Positions 27,067 through 39,114 of a stretch of 64,000 bases of DNA are shown here, piece after piece. The notes under the pieces are model-generated. The model was not told the origin of the DNA and did no database searches. It worked only from the letters and a program-made list of their open reading frames with translations. The stretch comes from Chondrus crispus (taxonomy: Eukaryota; Rhodophyta; Florideophyceae; Gigartinales; Gigartinaceae). The DNA lies in the NCBI RefSeq assembly GCF_000350225.1, contig NW_005178667.1, forward strand, positions 274,900 through 338,899. Reading direction: 5' to 3'. A program made the translations under genes and the position numbers. Positions within the stretch are counted from its first letter, which is position 1. The number at the start of each line of letters is the position of its first letter.

Positions 27067-27630
27067 TAATGGCGCCTGAAATGCACAATATAATATAATG
27101 AATATGTGCTTCCCCACCAAAACCCCACACCCATCAAAGGCCATCACGTCTGCAACTCCCCATCCCTCCCACCTCCCAACTCCCCACCCCCCTCGATGGC
27201 CTCAATTACCGTCGAAAGAGCAAAGTATTTGTCGGAGTACTAAGCGGAAGGCACTTAGTGAGATCGAGTTGATGTTTGTACTGTATCCCGACGATATGGA
27301 GAAGCTATTTCAATGATCGATTACAGTACTGTTCATCCGGAGTGGAGGTGATCGGAGTGTCTCTTGCACTTAATTCTCAATATGCCCTGTGCTATCGTTT
27401 CATCCTGTTTGGAATTTTAGGATCCTTGATGGAGATTAATTCAGCGGGGACGGAACAAAATTTAGCAGACAATTTGACACATTCCTAGAGCCACTTTCTA
27501 CTTCACTTTAAGTTAGATTAATACCTTGTAGTTCAGTATGGATAACGCTGAAATCTGTCACACTGTAAAAGGGCAACGACAGACTCAACCCAGTTGGCTT
27601 GGCCATTGGCACAGTCAAAAAAACTTGAAA
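27067..27630. other. Intergenic, no gene seen
   Basis: C-rich then AT-rich sequence right of the Harbinger element. Only short frames; nothing is recognisable. Confidence 0.5.
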
Positions 27631-27679
27631 GTATTCCCTACAAAAGATTGCACAGCTTTCCATTAAGCGTCAAAATGAG

Positions 27680-29081
27680 TTGCAAAACTACGGTGACCTC
27701 ATTCATTCCCCATCCGATGACGATAATGGCACTGATGCACCGATTTTCGATCAGTACTACAACGCCCACGGCTCGCAAGGTATCGTCGAAATGACGAACT
27801 TCGACGCTTTGCAGCTCCAAGGCATATGGGCTGGCTTTGAAAAGTTCGTTCTTGATCATAAAAACACTGGTCGTGGTAGGAAGAGCACCGTCACGGCCAA
27901 GGAAATGTTGTTTATGACGATGACTGTCATGAAACATGGCGGTGACTGGGCATCTATAGCAAACATGTTCAACTTCAAAGGCCCTACTATGGAGCGCATG
28001 ATTTAGAATTTTTTGAATCTCGTCTTCGATTCGTTTCACGAATCGTAAGTTGAGTATCATGCAAAAAGTGGACAATGAACGAGCTTGTGGCAAAGAAATT
28101 TTTCTCACTACCATATGGCACGCTACGCCACCGATGTGACATTTCAACCTTGCTATCGCCCTTCCAGAAGCGTACGAGAGAGAAATCGCTATTATAGCGG
28201 AAAGCAAAAGATGTACGGCTATAAGGTGGAGGTCTCCGTTTTGCCAATTGGACGAGCTATCGGATGAAATTATCAAGAGCTTGGGTCTGGCTCTGAACTA
28301 GTTATGTTTCAACAGATGCAATGGTGGAACGGAGCTAATTTACAGAAGCAAAACGAAGAAGGCAAATTGGCTCGCTGATAAAAGTTATCAAGGCAGTGCC
28401 GAGTTTTGCAGGGTTGTGTATCCCAGCAAAAACCCCACAATTTTGCTCTATCCCCTGCTCAAATTTCAACAAATCGGCACATTCTTAATGGTAGGTTCGG
28501 AGGGACAAGGGAAAGAAGGAGGGCAGGTTGATGTGTGTGAGTGAAGGAGTTGGTACCGAGGTTTACTCGGAACCGTCTTTCGGCGATACTTATACACTTT
28601 GAGTGTTACACTATCCCATTACTTTGGCACCTGGTAAACCGTACTCACCATATAGATTTGCAGTATTGCCTGTGTAGCTCTATAACGGTTCGGGCCAAAT
28701 GCAAAATTTCGGCATTTATGCAAATTTGCATAACCCTCCAAAAGTCCACTTTCGTCCCCAGAACCCCAAAATCTGAGACTCTACACGTGTCATGTGGTGA
28801 TATGGGGTGAGGGTCCGGACCGTCTAGCCATGTACGCGTGTCGCTCGATTTTGCACTTTCCACATAACAGCATGTGGTCGCACATTTTCAATAATTCCAA
28901 GCGACCGTATCATCATGGAGAATTATTTCGGGCGGCTTTGTGGGGAATGGACAGTTCTTGGGAAAAGTGGAAGTGGGCGGAGGCTAGGTACGACAGTGTA
29001 TTTCGCTTGTGTCTCGCAATGACAACTTTTCATGTGAACTGCAATCCATTGCAGGCTGATGATGGGTCATTGTTTAAGTAA
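27680..29081 (+). pseudogene. DDE transposase remnant (Harbinger/DDE_Tnp_4-like)
   Basis: Three pieces are collinear. 27680-28006 carries 'GRGRKSTVTAKEMLFMTMTV' and 'GGDWASIANMFNFKGPTMER'. In the same phase but past three stops, 28085-28267 carries 'MARYATDVTFQPCYRPSRSV' and 'YYSGKQKMYGYKVEVSVLPI', the catalytic region around the first Asp of a transposase type I associate with oomycete and algal genomes. 28794-29081 carries the C-terminal part 'WKWAEARYDSVFRLCLAMTT' and 'FHVNCNPLQADDG'. The interval 28280-28790 between them is unrelated and may be an insertion. No TIRs were identified. Confidence 0.6.
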
Positions 29082-30357
29082 ATTGTTAATCTTTGGTGCT
29101 CTATTAGAGTGTTCCGTCACGAAAAGAGACATACTGTGCAACGTAATTATCGGGAAAACGACAGCCTCGTATGAATGTAATGTTTCGCCCGTCTACTGTT
29201 CCGCGGTACCCAGATCGCCAGCCAAGCGATGAAGACCTACAGTTGTAAGGTTAAGACAACGGCGTTGGGCAGTGTTGTCGGCTTTGCGTAATTAGTTGTC
29301 TTTTTAAGACATAGTCATCATTTTAGAAGATATGAGTACAGTAGATGACGGTATATCACCTAATGCGCACCCTGTCTGTACGATTATGGCACGTTAAATG
29401 CCCCATTACTAAGCCTTTGAGGACCCGTTGCCCATTTGCATTTAGGACCTACTACATCAGTGTTTGTCCCACGTGTATACGTGTAAAATATCCACATGTA
29501 TATGTGTATCCAAACCCCTGGCAGTGCGTATATTGGACCGCGCAGAGTGTGATAATATGGATCCTTTCTGGTCCGGTGTTAATCTGTCACGGAGGGGGTG
29601 TCCACGGTAGCGGTAAGTTACAACACCACCAACCTCTCTCGAGGGTGGCGGCTATGACTCCGGTTAACGGGCGAATGGAACGGCGACCCCAGAGGGGATA
29701 GGGCTCAATGGGCATACGCTTCCACCAGGCGGTGGAACGACCAAACTGGGGAGCGTGCACTTGTGGCCCTCGAGAATAACCCCCACGGTACGATCTGCTT
29801 CTTCAAGTTTTTCCTCAGTTCTAGCCAAAGGGGTCGCTGCCTCTCTTTACTGTGGGGGCGTACTGCCTCGTTCCTTAAGTACGTCGACGTCCGGCGGCCG
29901 GGCAGTACAGTATTGATCCGCTTCTACTTTGGATCACTACAATGGAGTACCTCTACTGTACTCCACCGGGGAGTAATCTGCACAGCGGCCCACGCAGCTG
30001 TGCTCTTGCGACCTGTAGTCGTCTCAGAGCGCGCACCACATGTGCTGGCTGGGACTCCCCCGGCTGACACTCCTATTACACTAATTTCTACGCCCCTACA
30101 GTAGGACCTCCTAGTCTACTGTACCATATCAGGACGCAATACGTACGGCGGTACACGTGGCCATTCCGTCGCCACCTGTCACCAGTGTCGGTACGTGCAC
30201 CCAGTGTACAATCTGAGTTATCTCCTGCCTTTCCAGTATCTTCTGGTCTTCCCTACGGGATCTCCCTCCGGGTCGTTACGTTTACCGACACCGGTTGGTA
30301 CCCATTCTCCCACACAGAGGGTATGGTAATACGATAGAACTTATGGCAATATTCTAA
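29082..30357 (-). other. Retrotransposon leader or LTR-like scrap, no gene
   Basis: No coding frame is supported. The stretch 29590-29655 (ggggtgtccacggtagcggta and following) closely resembles 43330-43400, which lies at the start of a minus-strand gag-like frame, so both are probably leader regions of the same retroelement family on the minus strand. Scattered ACGTGTA motifs and CTACTGTA repeats (for example near 29950 and 30112) resemble LTR sequence in this window. Confidence 0.35.
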
Positions 30358-31558
30358 TTAAATTACTACCGCGTCGTCTGGTATAAAGTCGACGTCCGCT
30401 CGACCGTGAAGAGCCACGAAGCCTTGAGATTCTCTCCTAAGTCTTTGAATTCTTGGTAAAAGCCGCGCCCGTCCAACACTCCTCGTCCAACACCACGCGA
30501 GCCTATCTACAAGCGGCGAGGCCCATGATGAATTCGACGGCTCTATCACTCCGCTCGGAGCATACGCTCTACTTCTTGCAGCTCGGCCCCAGGCGTGTGG
30601 CCTTGCTCGGTAGGGTTTCTGCGTGACCGGTCGCGTTCCAAGCACCGTCGATGTATTGGTTTGTGACCTTGGTTTCGCCTAGCTCCCGCCTCAAATAGAG
30701 TTTGTCTTTGAGTGGCGTAGTCTTGATATGATCACAGTATCGTGGCGGAACTTACGACAGGTCGACGTTGTCTGGATTTCTTGCAATGGAGGCGTCTTCT
30801 ACGGCTTGATAGACGTGGTTCTGGAACTCTTGTTGGATTTCGTTCGCTTCCTCGTCCGTAAGATCTAGCATTTCAGCCACACCAACCGTGCTCGCTATAT
30901 CTACAGTTAGATGTGGCGGTAACATGCTGATCATCTGGCCCTTGACGAGCCAGTACGGCGAAATCCCGAAGTTGGAAACAAGTACGCGGAACTCGCAATT
31001 TGGCTCGACTTGCACATAACGATCAGAGGCAAAGATTTGACTCTTTCTATAGAGCTTCACATGTGGTTGCAGAAGCATGAGGCCGTGCCGCTTTGAATTC
31101 ACAGAGACAAACGTTTGCTGCGCAGGTTCCATCGCGATTGGCTTGGTAACGCTGAGTCGAGGCGATGTCCGACCGCCTGCCCTGGCGAGTTTCTGAGACA
31201 CCGGAAAGGGCAGTGCATTTGGCGTTCGCCTGAGTGGCCTTCCCGTTATCGGGATCAAGGACGCGTCATCGAGATCGATCGCCTTTCGACATGGGTAGAC
31301 GGCTTCCATGAAACGGTCCATGAAGTCACATCCCACGATCACTTCAGCCGCTAAGCACTGGGATATGGGGAACTCTACGCAAATAATTTTCGAACCATTT
31401 CTGAAGACCAGATCAAGGGTCTCAGGTAATGGTGTACTGCAATTACCTGGCGTACTGTACGCCTGGTCGCCGCCGTCGAAGGGCCAGGCTCCCCGCCTTT
31501 TGACACATGTATCACAAGTGTACGAATCGTATATGATACGTGTACGACACGTACGCAT
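30358..31558 (-). pseudogene. Ty3/gypsy pol fragment (protease end to RT start)
   Basis: On the minus strand, 30752-31558 encodes 'FPISQCLAAEVIVGCDFMDR' followed by 'FMEAVYPCRKAIDLDD'. This matches in style the segment after the protease of element B ('ERLAAPVILGCEFNDKFVEA'). The frame goes on into the linker ('FRVLVSNFGISPYWLVKGQM'). After a stop at 30752 the next piece (30358-30645) contains 'APSGVIEPSNSSWASPLV', the typical start of a gypsy reverse transcriptase, where homology ends. The fragment has no RT core, RNase H or integrase. Confidence 0.7.
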
Positions 31559-32684
31559 ACGTGGTGCGCATGAGTTTCTATGCTAAATAACGTTTGACGC
31601 TAAGTGGCAATTTAATGGCCATTACAAATAATTAATTTCCCATTTAATAAGCAACGCCTATTGTAATATAACTACCGTCGTACCGACCACTCGGAAACGA
31701 GCGGGGATTAGAGGTAAGGGAGCGTACGCCGCTGGGTTTTCCACGCGCGAACGCAAACCGTGCCGATGGACCCAAAATGAGGGAAGGCTCACGTGGCCGG
31801 TGACGCGCAGCCGGACGGTGGTATTATAACCGGAAGGCCGGTCACGGAATGGAAGCCTGAGACTAAAAGGAAATCGGAACGGGATAGCAATTAGCCTTAA
31901 AGGGAAGGGAGGTGAGTCTGCCTCCTCTTTACTGGGACGGGCAGGTGTCCCCGGTCTTAACCCTTAAGTAGGACGCCAGGACAACTGTTTCGCTACAGTA
32001 ACTGCCACTTATTGTGTACCAGCTACTCTACACAATTACTTAATTTGCGCCATTAACTACTACTTACTAGTTAGCCACCGTACGGATTATACACGTGTGG
32101 CCGTGGCCGCGATCCCGGCCGACGGTTGTACCATGTGTGACCCGTGGCCGCGCCCGCTACTACCAGCTCTCCCACGACGATTGTACCACGTGTGACCCAT
32201 GGCCGCGCCCGCTGCTACCGGCTGTCCCACGCCGGACTCTTGGGGTACTACTGTACACGGGCGCAGGCGCGTGTACGCCCGCTCGCTACAGTAGCACCCG
32301 CCCTCCCGCGCGGTTATCATCTCCCCGGGGGGTCGTGGTACGGAATTGTACTACAGACCCCCTTCCTTACTTCGCGACACGCCCCCGTCTCGGCCGATGT
32401 CTGAAATGACCGGCTTGCAAGGGGCGCCCACCGTACGGAAACCCCCGCGCCGACCGAGGGAGCGCAGTTGTGCTGCGGTCGACTCCATAGGGGTCCCTAT
32501 GGAGTTTTTAGTATTGAACCGTGGCGGTTCCTCCGGTGCAGTGGCGGGTCTCCTCACGCCTTCCTTTTCTCCCACAATGCACCTCCCAACTCATCCCACA
32601 GCACACCCCACGGCTCACTCCACAACCACCGCTATCCACGTTCTCCCCCACGCTTATTCCCCCCTTTTTTCTCCACCCAAACAG
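31559..32684. other. LTR-like non-coding stretch upstream of the 762-codon frame
   Basis: No supported gene. The sequence is AT-rich to about 32080, then GC-rich with ACACGTGT motifs, a 55-base tandem repeat and, at 32482-32505, a perfect 11-bp hairpin (ACTCCATAGGG GT CCCTATGGAGT) followed by TTTTTAG. The pyrimidine-rich tract just before 32685 looks like a 5' leader. Either an LTR/promoter or unknown. Confidence 0.35.
32121..32230. repeat. 55-base tandem repeat, two units
   Basis: Units begin GACGGTTGTACCATGTGTGA (32121) and GACGATTGTACCACGTGTGA (32176) and are about 90% identical over 55 bases. Each contains CCATGTGTGACCC or CCACGTGTGACCC and a GGCCGCGCCCGCT block. Confidence 0.8.
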
Positions 32685-34970
32685 ATGGCGGATCACCGCG
32701 CGGAGCAGGGGCAGCCCCCACGCGAGCGGCCTCCCTCGGCGGCACCCGCGACGGCGCTTTCTTTCCATCCGGCGCAGTCTTCGCGCGCCGGGGAACAACC
32801 CGGTACGGGTCCCTCTGACCGTCCGGCGCAGCCCGCGGGTACCGGTGGCCTCCCGACTCGGGGTCCTTCTCCCGAGGAATGCGGGCCCTTGCGGCGCCCC
32901 CTAAGATCAGCCCTGGCTCCCCAGGTCGGAGAGTTGACCGTACTGAGGCGGTCGCCCGACTGGGTCGCAGCTGCGAGACACCCGGCAACCGAAGGAGGAA
33001 CTCGGCTGGCGCGGCCTGATCCGTACGCGGTTACACCCCCCGGTGGCGGCGACGCCGCCGACGGGCTGGCTCGGCGCCGGGATGCGCACCGTCCGGTCCA
33101 TGTTGCAAAAGAACGACTTGGACCACCGGGCGTCACGGGGTTGTCGGAACCCTGGCAGGGGCAACCGCCGATGACCTTCGACGCTTACATCGGTACGGCT
33201 TTCCCCGACTCCGCTCAGTTTGAGGCCATCCCGAGGCGGAGGGGCATCCGCACGCCCTCCCCTCGCGGTCTCGTTTTGTCAAGAAAACCGCCCGGCTGCG
33301 TGGAGCACTCGTTGGCTCCACGTGCCGCATCGGGCGATAGCCGACTCCCGCTCGGATCTCCTGTATATCCGCTGTGCGAGTGAGGAGCAATACCAGGGAT
33401 GTTTGCCCTCTTCGATCAGTTCGGCGGGGATACGAACCCCAGGCCTCACGTCCAGCTGGTGGCCTTCCCCCGCCCGTTCGACCGGTGGTACAGTGTGGCC
33501 GACCGCATTCGGTGCGGTGAGAATTCTGCCAAGGAGATCCGACTGCGGTGGCGCCGCGCGGATGCCTATTTCCACATGTGTCCCACGACGGAATTCTTCG
33601 CGGTCCCCCTGTCGGCCCGGGGTCGGTTATACCCCGCCCTCCCGGACAGATGGAGTGACCTCGAGGCTCCACAGTACCTCTGCGTCCCGACGCCCAGCGC
33701 GCTGGTGTACGTCGACGCATGCTGGATGCCGGTGGGTCCGTTCGGTCGGGAAGCGTCTCCGGAGACGCGCCGGCTGATCGACGCGATTATAATGTCGGAG
33801 TTGGCCGTCCTGCCGTTGCTAATTTTCCTTCACGCCGCACGGGACGGCCTACCGTTCTTCACGAGGTGCCCGGACCCCCGCTTGGCGAGCTGGAATGCAA
33901 ATGACCCCGGCCAGTGGGGCTCGCTCTTCCGGTTATCTCCGGGGCTTTTGCATATCATCCGGTCGGTCTGGGTGGCGACCATCCTCGAGGGCGCGTCCTT
34001 CGACCCGGCTGGCGCCGAGGCCATCCTCGACTTCTCCGAACGGTTGGACTGGTCCCTCCCCGAGCGGGGCGACTTCGTCTGGTACAGTTGGGCCCGCGGG
34101 TGCTCCCCGCGGATGCCACATTGGGATGGCACCTCGGCGGAGGACGCCAACTGGTACGAGCCCGTTCCGGACGCGGATACTGCGTCTTACGGCGCCGTCA
34201 TTGCTTCGGGCGACGGGTAGGGCGCAGCGGTCACCTCCATCAGTGCCCCCGTCGAGCCCTCCACCGATTCGTTGCCGGTTACGGCGGCTCCGCTCTCGCC
34301 GATGCCGGGTACAACCGGCACCACGGAGGGTCCTCCAGTCGGTCTGTCGACGCCGCCCGAGTTGGACGTGCCGGTGGCTGCGGTTTCCCCGCGAGCCATG
34401 GAGGAGAAGCCCGTGACGGCATCTGCCCCGGTGGTTCCCCCTCCCGCCGGCATTACTGTAAATCCGGCGGCGGTAAATCCGCCTGAGGTGGCACCCGTGT
34501 CGGCACCAGACTCCGCCGCTTTCCCCGTCAGCGATATGACCGGGACGGGGACCCAGACCCCTTCGGTGGTGGCTGATGGAGCCCCCAAGGGTGCGCCGGA
34601 TGGAGAGCCTCTCGCTACGGTTCCGGACGCGCAGGCTGCCCTGCGCGCTCTGCAAGTGGAGTGCAGGTATGCGTGTGTACCCGTACCGCTCACCCTTGCA
34701 GTAGGTTTGACGTCCGCGCGCGCTTGGCTGGTTGAGGTGACCCAGCTCAAGGCCTGGGTGGCGGGCCTCCAATTCGCCATCCGCCAGCGCGACACCGGCG
34801 AGGACCTTCTGCGGGGTGAGACGATGGCGCGTATTCGCGCCGCTCAGGAACACCTCGCGGTATTGAGGGAGCAGGTTGCTGCCAAGAGACCGTACGGTTC
34901 GGTCGATTTCGTCCCCGGGGGCACGACGCAGGGGACGGAGCCCCCCGCCAAGTGCCAGCGTCGCGACTAA
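32685..34970 (+). pseudogene. Unrecognised 762-codon frame with two stops
   Basis: A single phase is open from ATG 32685 (MADHRAEQGQPP; earlier in-phase ATGs exist at 32400 and 32577) to TAA at 34968-34970, apart from TGA at 33381-33383 and TAG at 34218-34220. Part one is Pro/Ala/Arg-rich and looks disordered. Part two is compact and folded-looking ('MFALFDQFGGDTNPRPHVQL', 'YVDACWMPVGPFG', a hydrophobic helix 'MSELAVLPLLIFLHAA', 'GDFVWYSWARGCSP'). Part three is a Pro/Val-rich linker and then a helix with coiled-coil character ('EHLAVLREQVAAKRPYG'). I recognise no domain. It lies antisense to the retroelement pieces on either side (30358-31558 and 35423-35757). The layout (disordered, folded, linker, coiled coil) could fit a structural gag-like protein or a captured gene. 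Confidence 0.4.
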
Positions 34971-35422
34971 GGCCGGTAACGGAGGCGGGGAGAGTAGCGA
35001 ACCGCCTCCATTGACCAAGGCCCTTCCTTTCCATAAAGTACTCTTTCTTCTCCTGGCTCCCTCCTTGACCTTGGCGCTCGTATCCGCGTCCTTCTTCTCC
35101 TGGCCCCTACTGGTTTCCCCGAATTTCTTCCCTTCTCGCCAATATCGATAGTCCGTCGACCGTGCAGGTTGCGGTAGACGAACTCGCGGTGGTCCCAACG
35201 TGATCCCTACGGCGGTCGCTCCCCATCCGCGTTCGCCGCGGGGCTTCACCCCGGCACAGGGGCACGGTACCCCCCGGTGCGGAGGTACGATACCCCCTTC
35301 CCACGTATTTAAAAACGGGGCCATCCGTTTGGAAAAGGGAGTTTCCAAATAACGGTGGTGCTGTATCCCGCTCTGCTTGAGGTGGAGCGTGACTGTCCCC
35401 GTCCCCAAACCTCACTGACGGT
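34971..35422. other. Non-coding stretch with hairpin
   Basis: No gene is supported. TATTTAAAAA at about 35307 and the hairpin CCGTTTGGAAA...TTTCCAAATAACGG (35325-35355) stand out; they could be a promoter or a 3'-end structure for the flanking elements. Confidence 0.3.
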
Positions 35423-35757
35423 TGTAGCATAAACACCCCCAGCGATAGGGGTGTATGCGCAGTTCGACCGAGACCCTTGTCGATCGGGAAGACGGGGGTG
35501 AAGCGTGGCACCAGCTAACGACACCGGGCAGGGGGCCCCGGTTGCGTGGTAGAGCGGGACGGGGAGGACGCAGGCACGCGCGAGCGGTTCGACGCCTCGA
35601 CGCCCCGGCGCGGTACTGGGTAACGATCCAGTACCGACGGGCGGAGGCGGAGCCGGCTCGTGGGCGTGCCGCGCGCGTCCTCATCCGGCGCTCGGTGCCG
35701 CTCTAAGGTAATTAGCGTGCGTTTCCTTAGAATAAGCGGGAAGTCGGACCTTGACAG
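35423..35757 (-). repeat. Truncated LTR of the 46571-47258 family
   Basis: The inverse complement matches the 3' half of the LTR at 46571-47258, from about 'GTCAAGGTCCGACTTCCC' to the end ATGCTACA. The 5' half is missing; gypsy element B begins about 45 bases further right. Confidence 0.75.
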
Positions 35758-35800
35758 TCGTATAGAGCACTGAACTCCCCATGTTATCGCGGTGCAGCAC

Positions 35801-36488
35801 TGTAGCACACGACGCGTATCCCATTATCATAAGTGCCATCTATACCACGTGTAACCGTGTATAATTCACCACCAGCACAGTCTAGGTGTCAGCTCCGTGA
35901 AGCCCTGTCGAAGTACTGACAGTTCTGCCCACGTGTACCCGTGTTATACCTCACGTTTACCCGTGTCATTACTCACGTGCACCCGTGATATACATCACGT
36001 TTATCCGTGCCACTCCCCACGTGTACCCGTATCCCACCCCCACGTGTCACGGGTGTCCTACCTCTTCATTTTAATTAGTTTTTATTATCATATTCCGACG
36101 TCGGCGTCTATATAGCCGACGTCCGACCCTAAGAAAAACACCACGAAGCTTTGGGTCTAGAACTCGGGTTTTTGGAACGGAGTCGTAGCCTCGCGTCGGT
36201 CCCCGTCCTACGACGGTACCCTGCGAGCCTTCTGCGTCCCGATTCCCACCTATCTCTACCGCGCACGTCGTCCCGCTACACACTGCCCTCCGCGCGACAG
36301 CTGTCCTTACCGCTCCGCCCCTCCTGGGCTCTACTTTCCCCCTTTTCCCCTTAATTTCCGTACTGCGTTAGATGCCCGGACCCCGTGCCGGTTACCCCAC
36401 GGGTGGTCTCCCGAATCCACGCCCGCGCCCCAAACGCGCGGTGCTCTGATTGAGGGGGATTCCCAATCCTCCCACTCAGTGCACGACA
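35801..36488 (+). repeat. 5' LTR of element B with CACGTG array
   Basis: Similar to 41495-42166. Near 35932-36050 it holds a run of CACGTGTACCCGTG-like units spaced about 22 bases apart. The 3' LTR has about two fewer, which explains part of the length difference. A TATATAG box flanked by the inverted pair GACGTCGGCG...CGACGTC lies at about 36097-36122. The exact 5' border is uncertain; 35887 (TGTCAGCTCC) is an alternative. Confidence 0.65.
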
Positions 36489-36492
36489 TTTT

Positions 36493-36509
36493 GTTCTCCC
36501 GACCTAGAA
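36493..36509 (+). other. Primer binding site of element B
   Basis: GTTCTCCCGACCTAGAA lies a few bases after the LTR. The core TCTCCCGACCTAGAA is shared with elements C (47263) and D (60975). In C it is preceded by TGG; here the triplet is TGT. Confidence 0.6.
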
Positions 36510-36572
36510 GTCTACGGAGTGTCCCTTATCCCTTATCGTTTTTGTCCTAAGTCGTCTTCCTCTGTCTGAACA

Positions 36573-38600
36573 GGATTCGACGAGCTCAAGGCTATGATAT
36601 CCGGGTCCGAATCGTCCCGTGCTACCCGTCGTCGAGACGTCCCTCTGCCAGTTGCGGCGTGGATCACTCGGAGCTGCTGCGAGGCCCTCCGATAAGCCGA
36701 AAGATTCACGCTCAATACTGTAGCGGAGAAGATCGAAGCGCAACCGTCGGCGCTGCGAGAAAACCTCAAGACTTTTATTGAGGAAACTATCGCGGCACAA
36801 GCCGAGGTACAAGCCCCGCGAGAACGCGACCGACTCTCCGCCCTCGAAGGCGTATTAACCACGGCCTGGATCGTGGATATATCTGCCAGAGTCGATGAGG
36901 CGACCAACCCTCTGAAAGAATAGATCGCTTCCATGACAGAGGAGCTTGATGCCCTTCGTCAAGAGCTTGCCGTCGTGAAGACGCACCGCCCCGATCCGTC
37001 GCCTGGCCCGCAGGGCGGATCGGTGAGGCAAACCCCAGCCACCGCTGCTGTGATCCTTCCGACTATAGTTGGAGTAGCTACTCTCCCTCATGCTGAGGAG
37101 TTGCCCTCGTTGAATAAGAGCTTGCTCTTTTCCAACGCGACAATTCCGGCGCTGCAAGCCGCAGGGATACCCGTCCGTTCCATGGAGACCGCTCCCCAAT
37201 TCTCCGCGAATCCGCAGGCGCCGCGAACCGCGGTCGTAACCTCCCGCGAGGGAGCCTCCGCCGGACCTATCCACTTCGAAGGTTATTTACCTTCCCAGAA
37301 TTTACTGGGAGGGAACCCCGATGAAGGGAGAAGTTCGGACGACGAGGGGAATGGACGACGAAAAAAGTCCAAACCCAGTCGGAAAGAGCGGAAGGCTCAC
37401 CGTAGCAAGGGACGAAAGGATTGTTACCCGCCGGACGGTTATTCGAGCACGTTCTCGTCATCCTCCTCCGACTCGGGGTCTGATTCCGAGGCACAGTCGC
37501 TCACTGCTCCAACGCCGACATTCGGCCTAAAAACAGAAAAAGGTTTCTGTTTGGAAGCCGACGAACCACTGTTTCAGAGGTTTGTGCAACTACCGAGCAT
37601 ATCGCCTCGTGGATACAGACCAGACCTTGGACGACAGGGTCTTCGCGACCACCCGTAAGAGGGTGCAGTACCTCCTCGTGCTTATGGGGGAGAACAAATT
37701 CAGCGGGGTAGACCCGATCAGGGTCATCAGTTTCCTTGATCGTTGCAAGGAAAATTTTGACAACGCCAATATGACCGAGTCGATGGCCCTGATGGCCCTA
37801 ACCCAGCTGCTGGCACCGCTCGCCAAGGAGGCGTATGAGTCCCAGCGGGGACTGCACCGCAAATCTCAGGGGATCGCGAGCAGTGCCACCGCCGTCAATT
37901 GGCTGTTACGCAGTTATGCCACGAACCACGAGATCGAGCGGGCGCTCACTACGCTGAGATAGCTACGCCAGAAGCCGGGCAAGTTGGAAAGCGAGTACGC
38001 TACTCGAATGTCCACCGCACTCGGAAGGTGCGGGGACGTACACTCTGCAAACGAGAGAACGACCCTCTTCATCGAGGGACTCACCCCCGCGATCAAGCCG
38101 CGGGTGCTACAAGCTCGAGAGGATCGACCGCGATCCTCTTTCAAGGATACGGTTGCCCATGCCCGTTCGCATGGAGACGCCTTCCGGGCCCGGCACGCTT
38201 CTGGGCGCCGCGTGGACTTCGGGAAGCCCCGCCTTGTTAAACAGGTTCTCGCTGCCCTATACGGCGCTCTGTCGACGTCGACCGGCCCGCTTCCTAGTTT
38301 TCAAACGTCCCGGGGAGCTGAGAATTACTTTGCTACGGAAGGTGACCACGTCGGGGGGACTCCTTCCCTTCCGGCAGAAGAATACTCTTTCAACGACGGA
38401 GACTCGCTGTTTTACGGCGACCGACGCAAGCCATATCAACCCGCTCGATAGCCCGCCGAGGGCTTTCGCGGACTTCCACCCGGGCGAACGGCCCATAATT
38501 ACCAAAAGGATCTGCGAGGACCTCCGTTCCCGCAGATCATCTGCTTCACCTGTTATCGGGTCGGGGACCACATTTCCCCCGACTGCGATATGAAGGTGAA
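36573..38600 (+). pseudogene. Gag remnants of element B
   Basis: Frames in sequence: a coiled-coil-rich N-terminal part, interrupted by a TAG at about 36921, continuing from 36933 ('MTEELDALRQELAVVK') through a Ser/Lys-rich region; a capsid-like segment at 37582-37962 ('KFSGVDPIRVISFLDRCKEN', 'MALMALTQLLAPLAKEAYES') ending in a TAG; and the same phase to about 38220. A complete CCHC zinc knuckle (CFTCYRVGDHISPDC) stands at 38542-38586. At least three stops or frameshifts are present. Confidence 0.7.
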
Positions 38601-39114
38601 CGATGTATCCCTCGTACCCTAGCAGTACGAGAAGTTGACCACGGCCCAAAAGAGCCGAGTGCCTCCGGAGGCGTACCTCCGAGCCGTCGCCCTCCTCAGT
38701 TACGAGGCGAACTGGGTAGTGAATCCCGAAGCTGCCGCCGACCCGCCGCGCATGGGTACCGGAGCGAAGAACCTTCCGCCCCCCGTCGGCGTTCAACCGC
38801 CTCCGAAATTCTAGGAGAACCTCAGCCCGCAGCAGCTGAGATGGATACGGGCTTGTCCCCGGGTATCTCGCCCAAGACGGCGGAATCTTCTGTACCTCCC
38901 ACGGCAGAGAATTGGTACCGAATTCTCGGCCGTAAACATACTGGTTTATCACAGCAGAACCCCGATTCAGACCAACCCGGTACGCTACGCCGTCCTTGGC
39001 GGAAAACACCCTCTCGCTTGCAAAGGGTGTTAAAGATCCCGAGACAGTGCTCGCCCTGTCTCGGAGGAATTACAAGGTCTACACAGACCTTGGATTATCA
39101 CCGTCGATATTGAT

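Noticed and set aside
33933-35408. 491-codon minus-strand open frame
   Set aside because: It is the complement of the plus-strand 762-codon frame in GC-rich DNA, Arg/Gly/His-rich and without a plausible fold; treated as a shadow.
35932-36050. CACGTG units in the LTR as a CRISPR array
   Set aside because: Units are short, degenerate and without unique spacers of constant length, they lie within an LTR, and the genome is eukaryotic.
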